Assembly (NCBI RefSeq): GCF_018408855.1
Contig: NZ_AP024324.1
Coordinates: 124,001 to 188,000 of the forward strand
Origin: Caballeronia sp. NK8
GTDB lineage: Bacteria; Pseudomonadota; Gammaproteobacteria; Burkholderiales; Burkholderiaceae
DNA length: 64,000 bases
Direction: 5' to 3'
The notes below the pieces were generated by a model. That model was not told where the DNA came from and did no database searches. It saw only the letters and a program-made list of their open reading frames with translations. Position numbers and translations under genes: made by a program. Every line of letters starts with the position of its first letter. The stretch's first letter is position 1. This document shows positions 44,703-52,447 of this stretch, piece after piece.

Positions 44703-45674
44703 ATGGCAAAAGCGATTCGCTTTGATGAAATCGGTGGCCCCGAAGTCCTCCGCCTCGAAACCGTTGCGGTCGGCGAACCCGGCCCTGGCGAGGCGCGCGT
44801 GCGTCACACCTTCGTGGCGGTCAATTTCATCGACATCTATTTCCGCACGGGGCAATATCCGCTTGCGCTGCCCAATGGCCTCGGCTCCGATGCAGTAGGC
44901 GTGGTCGAAGCCATCGGCGAAGGCGTCGAAGATATCAAGGTGGGCGACCGCGTCGGCTATCTGCTCGGGCCGCAGGGCGCCTACTCGGACGTTCGCGTGA
45001 TGCCCGCGGATGTGCTGATTCCCTTGCCCGATGGCATCAGCGACAAGACGGCCGCGACGCTGATCATGAAAGGTATGACCGCGCAGTACCTGTTTCGCCA
45101 GGTCTACCCGCTCAAGGGCCACGAAACCATCCTGTATCACGCTGCCGCGGGCGGAGTCGGACTCATCGCCTGTCAGTGGGCGCGCGCGTTGGGCGTCACG
45201 ATGATCGGCACGGTCAGCTCGGATGCGAAGGCCGAAGCGGCAAAGGCGAATGGCTGCACGCATACCATCGTGACGTCGCGGGAAAACATCGCCGAGCGCG
45301 TGCGCGAGCTTACCGATGGCAAGGGCGTCGAAGTGGTGTTCGACTCGGTGGGCAAGGACACGCTGGAAGCGTCGCTGGACAGCCTGCAGGTGCGCGGGAC
45401 ATTGGTCAGCAACGGCACGTCGTCCGGTTCCGTGCAGATCGACACGCGCGTACTGGCTCGCAAGGGATCGCTCTGGGTGACGCGGCCGGCGATGGTGCAT
45501 TACGCGACGCCGCGCTCGCACATGCTGTCGATGGCTCGCGAGCTTTTCGATCTCGTGCTGGCCGGGAAGATCAAGAGCGAGCCGGGGCAGATGTTCGCGC
45601 TCGATCAAGCCGCCGACGCGCATCGCGCGCTCGAATCGCGCAAGACGGTGGGTTCCACGGTGCTCGTGCCGTGA
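44703..45674 (+). CDS. NADPH:quinone oxidoreductase (QorA-like, zinc-free MDR)
   Basis: This 323-residue medium-chain reductase starts MAKAIRFDEIGGPEVLRLE, typical of Qor. It has VNFIDIYFRTGQYP and the NADPH site AAAGGVGLIACQWAR, and no zinc ligands. It reduces quinones or enones with NADPH. CAAGGAACGTTGAAC precedes the ATG. The stop overlaps the next gene (GTGA), forming a two-gene unit 55 bp after the porin. Confidence 0.93.
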   Translation: MAKAIRFDEIGGPEVLRLETVAVGEPGPGEARVRHTFVAVNFIDIYFRTGQYPLALPNGLGSDAVGVVEAIGEGVEDIKVGDRVGYLLGPQGAYSDVRVMPADVLIPLPDGISDKTAATLIMKGMTAQYLFRQVYPLKGHETILYHAAAGGVGLIACQWARALGVTMIGTVSSDAKAEAAKANGCTHTIVTSRENIAERVRELTDGKGVEVVFDSVGKDTLEASLDSLQVRGTLVSNGTSSGSVQIDTRVLARKGSLWVTRPAMVHYATPRSHMLSMARELFDLVLAGKIKSEPGQMFALDQAADAHRALESRKTVGSTVLVP

Positions 45675-46252
45675 CGGAGAAGATCAATATCACCTCTGCG
45701 ACCGTGCTCATCGTGCCGGGCTTGCGCGAACACGTGGCGGATCATTGGCAGACGCTGCTCGCGCAGAAGCTGCCGCGCGTGCGAAGCGTCGCGCCGCTCG
45801 AGCATGACAAGCTCAGTTGCGCTGCACGCGTCGCTGCGATCGATCGCGCACTGGCATCGATCGAAGGTCCGGTCATCGTCGTCGCGCACAGTGCGGGCGT
45901 GATGATGCTCGCGCATTGGGCGAAGCGCTGCGCCACGCACGCGATTCACGGTGCATTGCTCGCTGCGCCCGCTGATCTCGAAACGCCCATGCCGCCCGGC
46001 TATCCGACGATCGACGCACTGGGCGAACACGGATGGCTGCCGGTTCCGCGCGGCGTGCTGCCATTTCCGAGCATCGTCGCGGCGAGCAGCAACGACCCTT
46101 TGACGCGGCTGGATCGCGCCCGTGAATTCGCGCGGTCGTGGGCAAGCCGCTTCGTCGAACTCGGCGATGTCGGTCATCTGAATCCGGCGTCGGGTCATGG
46201 CGAATGGCCCATGGCCGGCGAACTCATCGGCCAGCTTGCCGCGCCGCGCTAG
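45671..46252 (+). CDS. RBBP9/YdeN-family serine hydrolase
   Basis: This 193-residue alpha/beta hydrolase opens with VLIVPGLREHVADHWQT. Its triad is Ser74 (VAHSAG), Asp142 (ASSNDPLT) and His169 (GDVGHLN). The ending GHGEWPMAGEL is characteristic of the RBBP9/YdeN group. It starts with GTG overlapping the reductase stop. The substrate is unknown; it may be an esterase for the nearby catabolic pathway. Confidence 0.92.
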   Translation: MTEKINITSATVLIVPGLREHVADHWQTLLAQKLPRVRSVAPLEHDKLSCAARVAAIDRALASIEGPVIVVAHSAGVMMLAHWAKRCATHAIHGALLAAPADLETPMPPGYPTIDALGEHGWLPVPRGVLPFPSIVAASSNDPLTRLDRAREFARSWASRFVELGDVGHLNPASGHGEWPMAGELIGQLAAPR

Positions 46253-46365
46253 CGTCACGCGCTGCGCCGCATCGTCCACGTCCGCTCACCACGGCGGACG
46301 CAATCAACGCCTCTGCGCGCCGTCTGCCTGCCGCAAGCAAATCTGCCTCTAATTTGGAAATCAAC

Positions 46366-47424
46366 ATGAATTTTCTTGACGGTCATCTCTTTCCCGAGAA
46401 CCAGCAACCGCTGATCATCACGGCCGCGCCGTACGCGCCCGGATGGTTGCCCGGTGACTTCCCCGAAGACATTCCGGTCACGATGGAAGATCAGATCCAG
46501 AAAGCGGTGGACTGCTACAACGCGGGCGCCACCGTATTGCATCTGCACGTGCGCGAGCTGGATGGCAAGGGCAGCAAGCGCCTGTCCATGTTCAATCAGC
46601 TCATCGCAGGCGTGCGCAAGGCGGTGCCGGAGATGATCATCCAGGTCGGCGGTTCGATTTCGTTCGCTCCCGAGGACGAAGGGCAGGCTGCCAAATGGCT
46701 GTCGGACGATACGCGCCACATGCTGGCCGAACTCGAACCGAAGCCGGATCAGGTGACCGTGACGGTGAACACGTCCCAGATGAACGTCACCGATCAGGCG
46801 GAAGACGCGGACTTCAAGGGCACGTCGCGCGAGCAGCCCGCGCTGTTCAATGCCTACAAGGAAATGACCGTTCCCGCGCAGCCCGGATGGGTCGAGGAAC
46901 ACGTGCGGCGTCTGACGGCCAAGGGCATTCAGAGCGCCTTCCAGTGCTACAACCTCAACAGTTTCGAATCGGTCGAACGCCTGATGCGACGCGGCTTCTA
47001 CAAGGGCCCGCTGGTGATGAACTGGGTCGCGATAGCCGGCGGCATGGATACGCCGAACGTCTACAGCCTCGCCAACTTCATTCGCGCCGTGCCCGATGGC
47101 GCGGTGGTCACGGTGGAAAGCAACGTGCGCAACGTGCTGCCGGTGAACATGTGGGGCATTTCCATGGGTCTGCATGTGCGCTGCGGCACGGAAGACTGTC
47201 TTTGGAACCAGTCGCGCACGGAGAAGATCAGCACCGTGAAGCAGATCGAGCAACTGGTGCGTATGTCACGGGAATTCGGACGCGAGATCGCGACGGCGCG
47301 GCAGGCGCGCGAGATCTCGCGCATCGGCGTGTTCTACGACACCGTTGAGGAATCCCTGCAAGCCAACGGCTTCGCGCCGAATCGCAATGGCGGCAATCAG
47401 GGTTTTCTGCGCAAGACCGCCTGA
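46366..47424 (+). CDS. Beta-keto acid cleavage enzyme (BKACE, DUF849 family)
   Basis: This 352-residue protein is a paralog of the gene at 33661. The metal ligands His59 and His61 (VLHLHVRE) are conserved, as is the CGTED segment, which replaces CGIED. It should condense a beta-keto acid with acetyl-CoA to give acetoacetate and an acyl-CoA. It starts 113 bp after the hydrolase gene. A strong hairpin ends the transcript at 47448-47492. Two copies with near-constant active sites suggest related but not identical substrates. Confidence 0.93.
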   Translation: MNFLDGHLFPENQQPLIITAAPYAPGWLPGDFPEDIPVTMEDQIQKAVDCYNAGATVLHLHVRELDGKGSKRLSMFNQLIAGVRKAVPEMIIQVGGSISFAPEDEGQAAKWLSDDTRHMLAELEPKPDQVTVTVNTSQMNVTDQAEDADFKGTSREQPALFNAYKEMTVPAQPGWVEEHVRRLTAKGIQSAFQCYNLNSFESVERLMRRGFYKGPLVMNWVAIAGGMDTPNVYSLANFIRAVPDGAVVTVESNVRNVLPVNMWGISMGLHVRCGTEDCLWNQSRTEKISTVKQIEQLVRMSREFGREIATARQAREISRIGVFYDTVEESLQANGFAPNRNGGNQGFLRKTA

Positions 47425-47447
47425 CGCCGCGAGCGCAGTAAAAAGAA

Positions 47448-47492
47448 CACGGCCAGCGATATCCGATGAATGAACCGGATACGCTGGCCGTG
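47448..47492. terminator. Strong intrinsic terminator shared by convergent genes
   Basis: CACGGCCAGCG, a bulged A and TATCCG (47448-47465) pair perfectly with CGGATA and CGCTGGCCGTG (47476-47492). This makes a 17-bp stem with one bulge and a 10-base loop. On the minus strand it is followed by TTCTTTTTACT, a good U-run, so it clearly terminates the dioxygenase at 47533. It may also stop the cleavage-enzyme transcript. Confidence 0.8.
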
Positions 47493-47532
47493 CTGCTGTT
47501 CAGGACGCGTCGAGGCGACGCGTCGCGATGCT

Positions 47533-48378
47533 TCAGTAAGGCTTGTCACCGATGATGCCTGCGCGTTCCATCTTGCGCGGGGCCGGCCAGTAGTCCATGA
47601 CCGCGTAGTGCTGCGTCGAGCGATTGTCCCAGACCGCGATGCTGTTCGGTTTCCATCTGAAACGCACCTGATACTCGGGGATCAGCGCCTGGCTTTGCAG
47701 ATAGTTGAGCAGAAGGCTCGCGCCCGGCGTCTTGTCGAGGCCGTAGCGGACATTCTCGGGCGTATGGAAGTTGACGAAGTGCGTCGTGAAGCTTCCCACG
47801 TAGAGGACTTTCTCGCCGGTTTCCGGGTGCGTGCGGACGACGGGATGCTCCACGTCCGGATTCTGCGCAGCGAGCTTTCTGCGCTCCTCGGGATCCATCG
47901 CCGCACCGAACGAATGCTCGATGCTGCTTTTCGCCCGAAGGCCCGCGATGCGGCGCTTGATCTCTTCCGGCAACTGCTTGTAGGCCTCGACCATATTGAC
48001 CCAGATCGTGTCGCCGCCGGTTTCGGGGCACTCGATGCAGCGAAGCACCGCGCCCATGGAAGGCTCCGGCCGCCACAAACCGTCGGTGTGAAAGTTGTTT
48101 TCGTAGGGGTTTTTCGCATCCGATCGATAAATCCGCACGAGCCCGGGATGTTCCGGATCGCTTCCCGCAACCGGATGATCTTCGAGATCACCGAACTTGC
48201 GGGCGAACGCGACATGTTCCTCGCGGGAGATGTTCTGGTCGCGGAAGAAGAGCACGCGGTGCTGCAGCAACAGTGCCTTGATCTCCGCAAACAAGGACGC
48301 ATCGCGCGATGCGTCGCCCAGATTGACGCCTGACAGTTCAGCGCCAATGCAGGCGGTGAGCTTTTCAATCTTGATCAT
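47533..48378 (-). CDS. TauD/TfdA-family 2-oxoglutarate-dependent dioxygenase
   Basis: This 281-residue paralog of the dioxygenase at 41040 has iron ligands His97-x-Asp99 (NFHTDGLW) and His257 (TQHYAVMDY). The start at 48378 is preferred to an ATG six bases earlier because AGGAGA is then at a workable distance (8 bases). A near-perfect 24-bp palindrome with GTCGAC core lies about 67 bp upstream, so it is probably part of the GntR regulon. It is a single-gene unit ended by the hairpin at 47448-47492. Confidence 0.94.
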   Translation of the reverse strand: MIKIEKLTACIGAELSGVNLGDASRDASLFAEIKALLLQHRVLFFRDQNISREEHVAFARKFGDLEDHPVAGSDPEHPGLVRIYRSDAKNPYENNFHTDGLWRPEPSMGAVLRCIECPETGGDTIWVNMVEAYKQLPEEIKRRIAGLRAKSSIEHSFGAAMDPEERRKLAAQNPDVEHPVVRTHPETGEKVLYVGSFTTHFVNFHTPENVRYGLDKTPGASLLLNYLQSQALIPEYQVRFRWKPNSIAVWDNRSTQHYAVMDYWPAPRKMERAGIIGDKPY

Positions 48379-48433
48379 CTGCATGTCTCCTGATTCTCTT
48401 CATTGTCCGGTAGCCTCCATCATAGGCGCTCGA

Positions 48434-48457
48434 TTTATTCATGTCGACATAAATAAA
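48434..48457. promoter_or_regulatory. GTCGAC-centred palindrome, site D (dioxygenase promoter)
   Basis: This is the best copy of the element. The 24 bases TTTATTCATGTCGAC plus ATAAATAAA equal their reverse complement at 22 of 24 positions, and the core is ATGTCGACAT. The centre is about 67 bp upstream of the dioxygenase start at 48378, nearly the same distance as sites A and B from their genes. Confidence 0.65.
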
Positions 48458-48474
48458 ATTACGACGCGCAAGGC

Positions 48475-48593
48475 CTACGCAGCCACGCGCTCCAGCGCGA
48501 TGGCGATGCCCTGTCCGACGCCGATGCACATCGTGCAAAGCGCGTAGCGTGCGCCGGATCGCGAACGGCGTCGCAAATGAACATGTCTTTCAT
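48475..48593 (-). pseudogene. Thiolase (PcaF/PaaJ-like) remnant with large internal deletion
   Basis: On the minus strand an ATG with GAGGAAACTC before it starts MKDMFICDAVR, the N-terminus of 3-oxoadipyl-CoA-type thiolases (normally ICDAxRTP). About 33 bases later, in another frame, the sequence reads GARYALCTMCIGVGQGIA and IALERVAA before a stop at 48475-48477, exactly the C-terminus of the same family. Roughly 370 internal residues, including the nucleophile Cys, are gone. Reading on from the ATG gives a meaningless 44-residue peptide ending at 48459. It is not a copy of the thiolase at 42144, whose ends differ. Confidence 0.85.
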
Positions 48594-48621
48594 GAGTTTC
48601 CTCGTATTGACCGCTTTAACG

Positions 48622-49872
48622 TCACGCAGCCACTGCGGACTGCGGCGCGAAATCGAATGCGTTGGCGAAAGCGTCGACGAGATATTCGCCGATGGGCAGC
48701 GCCGAAGTCGCGGCAGGAGATGGGGCATTGCAGACATGCAGGCTTCGCTTCGATGGACGAATCAGGAAGTCATGAATCAATGCGCCGCTCGATGACACGG
48801 CCTGCGCGCGAACGCCCGCGGGGTAGGGTTCGAGGTCCTCGAGCGCGAGCTCGGGACAATACTTGCGGCACAGCGCGAGATAGCCGCTTTTCCAGAGCGA
48901 ATTGCGCATCTCCGAGATGCCCGACGGACCGTAGGTCCTGAGCATCTTCCAGAATCCGCCGAAGGACGCCATCTCGGCGAGATCGGAGACGTCGATGTCG
49001 CGCCAGCGATAGCCTTCGCGCGCCATCGCGAGCACCGCGTTCGGGCCCACGGTCACGTAGCCGCCGATCATGCGCGTCAGGTGCACGCCGAGGAACGGCA
49101 GCGCGGGGTCCGGCACCGGATAGACGAGATGCCGCACGATATCGTTCTTCGATGCGGGCAGCCGGTAGTACTCGCCACGAAACGGCACGATACGGAAGTC
49201 GACGTCGAGCTTGCACATGCGCGCGAGGCGATCGGCCATGAGGCCCGCGCAGACGATCGCGTGCTTCGCGCGAAAGCGTCCGCTTGCGGTCGTCACGACG
49301 ACGCCATCGTCGTCCTCGCTCATGCCGACGACCCGTTGCCCGAGCATGATCTCGGCGCCGTTCTCCTGCGCGACCCGCGCCATGGCGCGGGTCATGGCGG
49401 GATAGTCGGCGATACCGCTCGACGCGACGCGTATCGCCGCTTCGCCGACGATGCGCGGCTCTTCGCGCGTCAGTTCGTTCTGGTCGAGCCATTGCGGCTG
49501 CAACTGATTCTGGCGGCATCGTTCGAACAGATCCTTGAGCCGTTCGACTTCGATCCGGTTCGTCGCGACGATGAGCTTGCCGCACTGCTCGAAGCGGATG
49601 CCGTGGCGGCGTGAAAACGCATAGGTGGCGGCGGCGCCACGGCGGCAGAACTCCGCCTTCAGGCTGCCGGGCGCGTAGTAGACGCCCGCGTGGATCACGC
49701 CGCTGTTGTGGCCGGACTGATGCACGGCGAGCGCGTCTTCCTTTTCGAGCACGATCACCTTGAGCGCGGGATAGCGCTGCGTGAGCTGCATCGCGGTGGA
49801 CGCGCCGATGATGCCGCCGCCGATCACGATCACGTCCGCATCGGCATCGCGGAAGGAAACGTGGGCGCTCAT
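48622..49872 (-). CDS. lhgO: L-2-hydroxyglutarate dehydrogenase/oxidase LhgO
   Basis: This 416-residue FAD enzyme of the DAO family has DVIVIGGGIIGASTAMQL (about 13-30), HQSGHNSGVIHAGVYYAPGSLKA and FRGEYY, which are specific for LhgO. It oxidises L-2-hydroxyglutarate to 2-oxoglutarate at the membrane, passing electrons to quinone. It overlaps glaH by four bases (ATGA), and together they convert glutarate to 2-oxoglutarate. It ends 28 bp before the thiolase remnant. Confidence 0.94.
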   Translation of the reverse strand: MSAHVSFRDADADVIVIGGGIIGASTAMQLTQRYPALKVIVLEKEDALAVHQSGHNSGVIHAGVYYAPGSLKAEFCRRGAAATYAFSRRHGIRFEQCGKLIVATNRIEVERLKDLFERCRQNQLQPQWLDQNELTREEPRIVGEAAIRVASSGIADYPAMTRAMARVAQENGAEIMLGQRVVGMSEDDDGVVVTTASGRFRAKHAIVCAGLMADRLARMCKLDVDFRIVPFRGEYYRLPASKNDIVRHLVYPVPDPALPFLGVHLTRMIGGYVTVGPNAVLAMAREGYRWRDIDVSDLAEMASFGGFWKMLRTYGPSGISEMRNSLWKSGYLALCRKYCPELALEDLEPYPAGVRAQAVSSSGALIHDFLIRPSKRSLHVCNAPSPAATSALPIGEYLVDAFANAFDFAPQSAVAA

Positions 49873-50789
49873 TGGGCGAAGGTCCCGCGCTGGCGCATCA
49901 ATTCACGATGCAGTTGCGGATGCTTCTCGAACGGCGCGCGTCCATGCAGCCAGAAATAGTTATTGGCGACGATCAGCTCGCCCACCGGCAACGAGATTTC
50001 GCGGGTCGCGCATGACGTTTCCATCGAGTTCGACATGGCGTGCAGGAAGCGCGCCTCGGCGAGCGTGCGCGGCTGCACGAACTGGTCGATGAAGGCCATC
50101 GACAGACCGAATTCCGAATGGAAGAACAGCGGGCGCTCGACCGCGGCGCTGACGTTCTTCGAGCCGGGCGCCTTGTAGACGAACGGCAGCGCGCCCATCG
50201 GATCGAGCGCGAACTGGTCGCGTTCGGTCCAGTCGTCGAGATGCATGAGACGCGACTCGCCGCCGCGCGCGTTGGTTTCGTCGAACTTCATCATGAGCAG
50301 CCAGTGCGTCTCTTCCTCGACGTAGGTGCCGTCCGTGTGCAGCGAGAACAGGCGGTAGGCCTGGCGCAGGTAGGAATCGCTCGAGTCAGTGTCTTTAACG
50401 AGGAAGCGGGCGTAGTAGGTTCCCGACATCGCGTCGTGATTGCCCGGTCCGAGCAGATGCGCGACGGCCGTGCCGAAGCGGACGAAATCGTCGCTATCGG
50501 ACGTCACGCCTTGCACGCCGGTCGTGAATCCACCGCTCGAGCGATCGCGCGCGATCTGCGTGAGCGTCGAGCCGAGCGCGCCACCGAACGCGCGGTCCAG
50601 TTCGTGCGCCAGCATGAAGCGCATGAAGGGCACGTATTGCAGGTTCTGTACATCGACATCCTTCACGGCCTCGAAAAAGCGCGTGAGCCTGTCCTCGTCG
50701 AGTTCGATGCGGCGCAGGCGAGCGTGCTGCGGATGGGCGTGAATGCGGAAATGCGTCTGGACGACACTGACTTCGACGGGCGCGTTCAT
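49869..50789 (-). CDS. glaH: Glutarate 2-hydroxylase GlaH (CsiD family)
   Basis: This 306-residue Fe(II)/2-oxoglutarate oxygenase of the CsiD family hydroxylates glutarate to L-2-hydroxyglutarate. The iron ligands are His151-x-Asp153 (SLHTDGTYVEEETHW) and His282 (FWLHGRAPF). The N-terminal PFMRFMLAHELDRAFG is typical. The start at 50789 has GGAG six bases upstream; an ATG at 50801 would add four residues. It is the first gene of glaH-lhgO and divergent from a LysR gene. Confidence 0.94.
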   Translation of the reverse strand: MNAPVEVSVVQTHFRIHAHPQHARLRRIELDEDRLTRFFEAVKDVDVQNLQYVPFMRFMLAHELDRAFGGALGSTLTQIARDRSSGGFTTGVQGVTSDSDDFVRFGTAVAHLLGPGNHDAMSGTYYARFLVKDTDSSDSYLRQAYRLFSLHTDGTYVEEETHWLLMMKFDETNARGGESRLMHLDDWTERDQFALDPMGALPFVYKAPGSKNVSAAVERPLFFHSEFGLSMAFIDQFVQPRTLAEARFLHAMSNSMETSCATREISLPVGELIVANNYFWLHGRAPFEKHPQLHRELMRQRGTFAQ

Positions 50790-50863
50790 CGATTGCTCCA
50801 TGTGATAGATGCCGCTATTTCACGTCGATCCTGTGTTCGGTTAAACTGCCAGAAACCTCATTT

Positions 50864-50884
50864 TTAATCCGAAAAAGCGATTAA
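50864..50884. promoter_or_regulatory. Putative LysR box abutting the lysR start codon
   Basis: TTAATC and GATTAA form a perfect 6-bp inverted repeat with a 9-base spacer (21 bp in all) and include a T-N11-A core. It ends at the base before the lysR ATG at 50885, inside the 95-bp gap to glaH. It fits autorepression by the LysR protein and control of the divergent glaH-lhgO promoter. Confidence 0.55.
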
Positions 50885-51787
50885 ATGGATAGCCGCCTGT
50901 TGAAAGCTTTCGTGGCGCTGGCCGAGGATCTTCACTTCGCGCGGACGGCGGATCGGCTGAATGTCGCGCAGTCCGTGCTCAGCGATCAGTTGAAGAAGCT
51001 CGAAACCGCGCTCGGCGTCAGGCTGCTGAACCGCAACAAGCGTTCGGCCGTCACCCTGACGGACGCCGGCGCGGCGTTTCTGCGGGAGGCGGTGCTCGCG
51101 CTTCGCCAGCTCGAACGCGCCGAGTCGGTCGGCAAGCTCGCGGCGCGAGGGGAAATCGGCAACGTTTCGCTGGGCTACATTGGTTCGGCCGTGTCCACGG
51201 GCCTGCTGCCGGCGGCGCTCAAGCGCTTTCGCGCGGATTGTCCTCATGTCGACATGGAGATCATGGCCATGGAGACGCCGCGGCAGCTCGAATGCCTGCA
51301 TGACGGCCGGCTCGATGTCGGGTTTCTGCGCTCCAGATCGCGGTACCCGGACGGCGTCGCGGCGACCGTCGTGAAGCGCGAGCCGCTGATGATCGCGCTG
51401 GCGTCGAATCATCCGCTCGCCGCGTCCAGGATCGTGCGTCCGCAGGCATTGCGCGAGGCCGCGTTCATCGTTCCGCAATTCAGCGAGAGTGAAGGCTTCG
51501 CGGAGAACCTGTCGAGTCTCGGCCGGCTCGGCGGCTTCGACGCTTCGCCGCGCCATCGCGTCGCCGATTTCGTGACGGCGCTTTGCATGGCCGCTGCGGG
51601 CTACGGCGTCGTGCTGGTCCCGGAATCGATGAAGTCGCTCGCGCCGGCCGACGTCGCGTTCCTGCGGGTCGCGGGTTATCACGAGGAAGCGGAACTCGCT
51701 ATTGCTTACAGGACGCGGGAGAATGCGCCATCGGTGAAGCGATTCGTCGAGATCACAGTGGCGCTGTTCGCGGGCGCTGGCGTCTGA
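50885..51787 (+). CDS. LysR-family regulator, probably of glaH-lhgO
   Basis: This 300-residue LysR protein starts MDSRLLKAFVALAEDLHFA and has VAQSVLSDQLKKLE in the recognition helix and an effector domain at about 90-295. It is divergent from glaH with only 95 bp between, and a T-N11-A palindrome touches its start codon. In Pseudomonas and E. coli this pathway is controlled by the FCD-type regulator CsiR, so a LysR protein here would be a different solution. That role is inferred from position. Confidence 0.92.
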   Translation: MDSRLLKAFVALAEDLHFARTADRLNVAQSVLSDQLKKLETALGVRLLNRNKRSAVTLTDAGAAFLREAVLALRQLERAESVGKLAARGEIGNVSLGYIGSAVSTGLLPAALKRFRADCPHVDMEIMAMETPRQLECLHDGRLDVGFLRSRSRYPDGVAATVVKREPLMIALASNHPLAASRIVRPQALREAAFIVPQFSESEGFAENLSSLGRLGGFDASPRHRVADFVTALCMAAAGYGVVLVPESMKSLAPADVAFLRVAGYHEEAELAIAYRTRENAPSVKRFVEITVALFAGAGV

Positions 51788-51877
51788 TGAATTCGGTGCG
51801 TGGCCTCAGTCCGAACGTTTGAACATTCGATGGGTCCGACGCGATGTACCCGGAGCGGGATGACTGGAGAGAGGATC

Positions 51878-52447
51878 ATGAGCAGAACCGAGAAAGAAAA
51901 GATGCTCGCCGGAGAACTGTACACGGCGAACGCACCCGAAATTCAGGCCGATCAGGCAGCAGCCCGCGCGTGGATGGCGCGCTTCAACGGCGCCATCGAC
52001 ATGCCGCTCTCGGAGCGATACGAACTCCTGCAAGAGCGGCTCGCCGCGATTGGACCGGACTCCATGATCCGGCCGCCGTTTCATTGTGACTATGGTTACA
52101 ACATCAGTCTGGGCGCCGGGGTGTTCCTCAATTACGGCTGCATCATCCTTGACGTCGTTCAGGTCGAGATCGGCGACATGACGCAGATTGCAACCGGCGT
52201 GCAGATTCTGACGGCCGATCATCCTCGCGACCCGGCCGTCCGCGCGGCAGGCCTGGAATTCGGGCGGCCCGTGCGGATCGGACGTAACGTGTGGATCGGC
52301 GCGGGCGCGATCATTCTGCCGGGCGTGACGATTGGCGACGACGCATTGATCGGCGCGGGCAGCATCGTCACGCGCGACGTGCCGGCGGGCGCCACTGCTG
52401 TCGGCAATCCTGCGCGCGTGCGTCCGGCCGCGAAAGATCACGCGTGA
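51878..52447 (+). CDS. Maltose/galactoside O-acetyltransferase-like enzyme (left-handed beta-helix)
   Basis: This 189-residue protein starts MSRTEKEKMLAGELYTANAP, the opening of maltose O-acetyltransferases. It has hexapeptide repeats through residues ~75-185, FHCDYGYNISLG and the catalytic His segment LTADHPRD. It transfers acetyl from acetyl-CoA to a sugar hydroxyl. GAGGATC precedes the ATG at 51878. The 3' end overlaps the convergent DUF1177 gene by 10 bp. Confidence 0.92.
   Translation: MSRTEKEKMLAGELYTANAPEIQADQAAARAWMARFNGAIDMPLSERYELLQERLAAIGPDSMIRPPFHCDYGYNISLGAGVFLNYGCIILDVVQVEIGDMTQIATGVQILTADHPRDPAVRAAGLEFGRPVRIGRNVWIGAGAIILPGVTIGDDALIGAGSIVTRDVPAGATAVGNPARVRPAAKDHA

Noticed and set aside
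48475..48593. The thiolase fragment as a duplicate of the thiolase at 42144
   Set aside because: Its N-terminus (FICDAVR) and C-terminus (ALCTMCIGVGQG) belong to the PcaF/PaaJ group, whereas the intact gene has [11 protein letters not shown] and [12 protein letters not shown].
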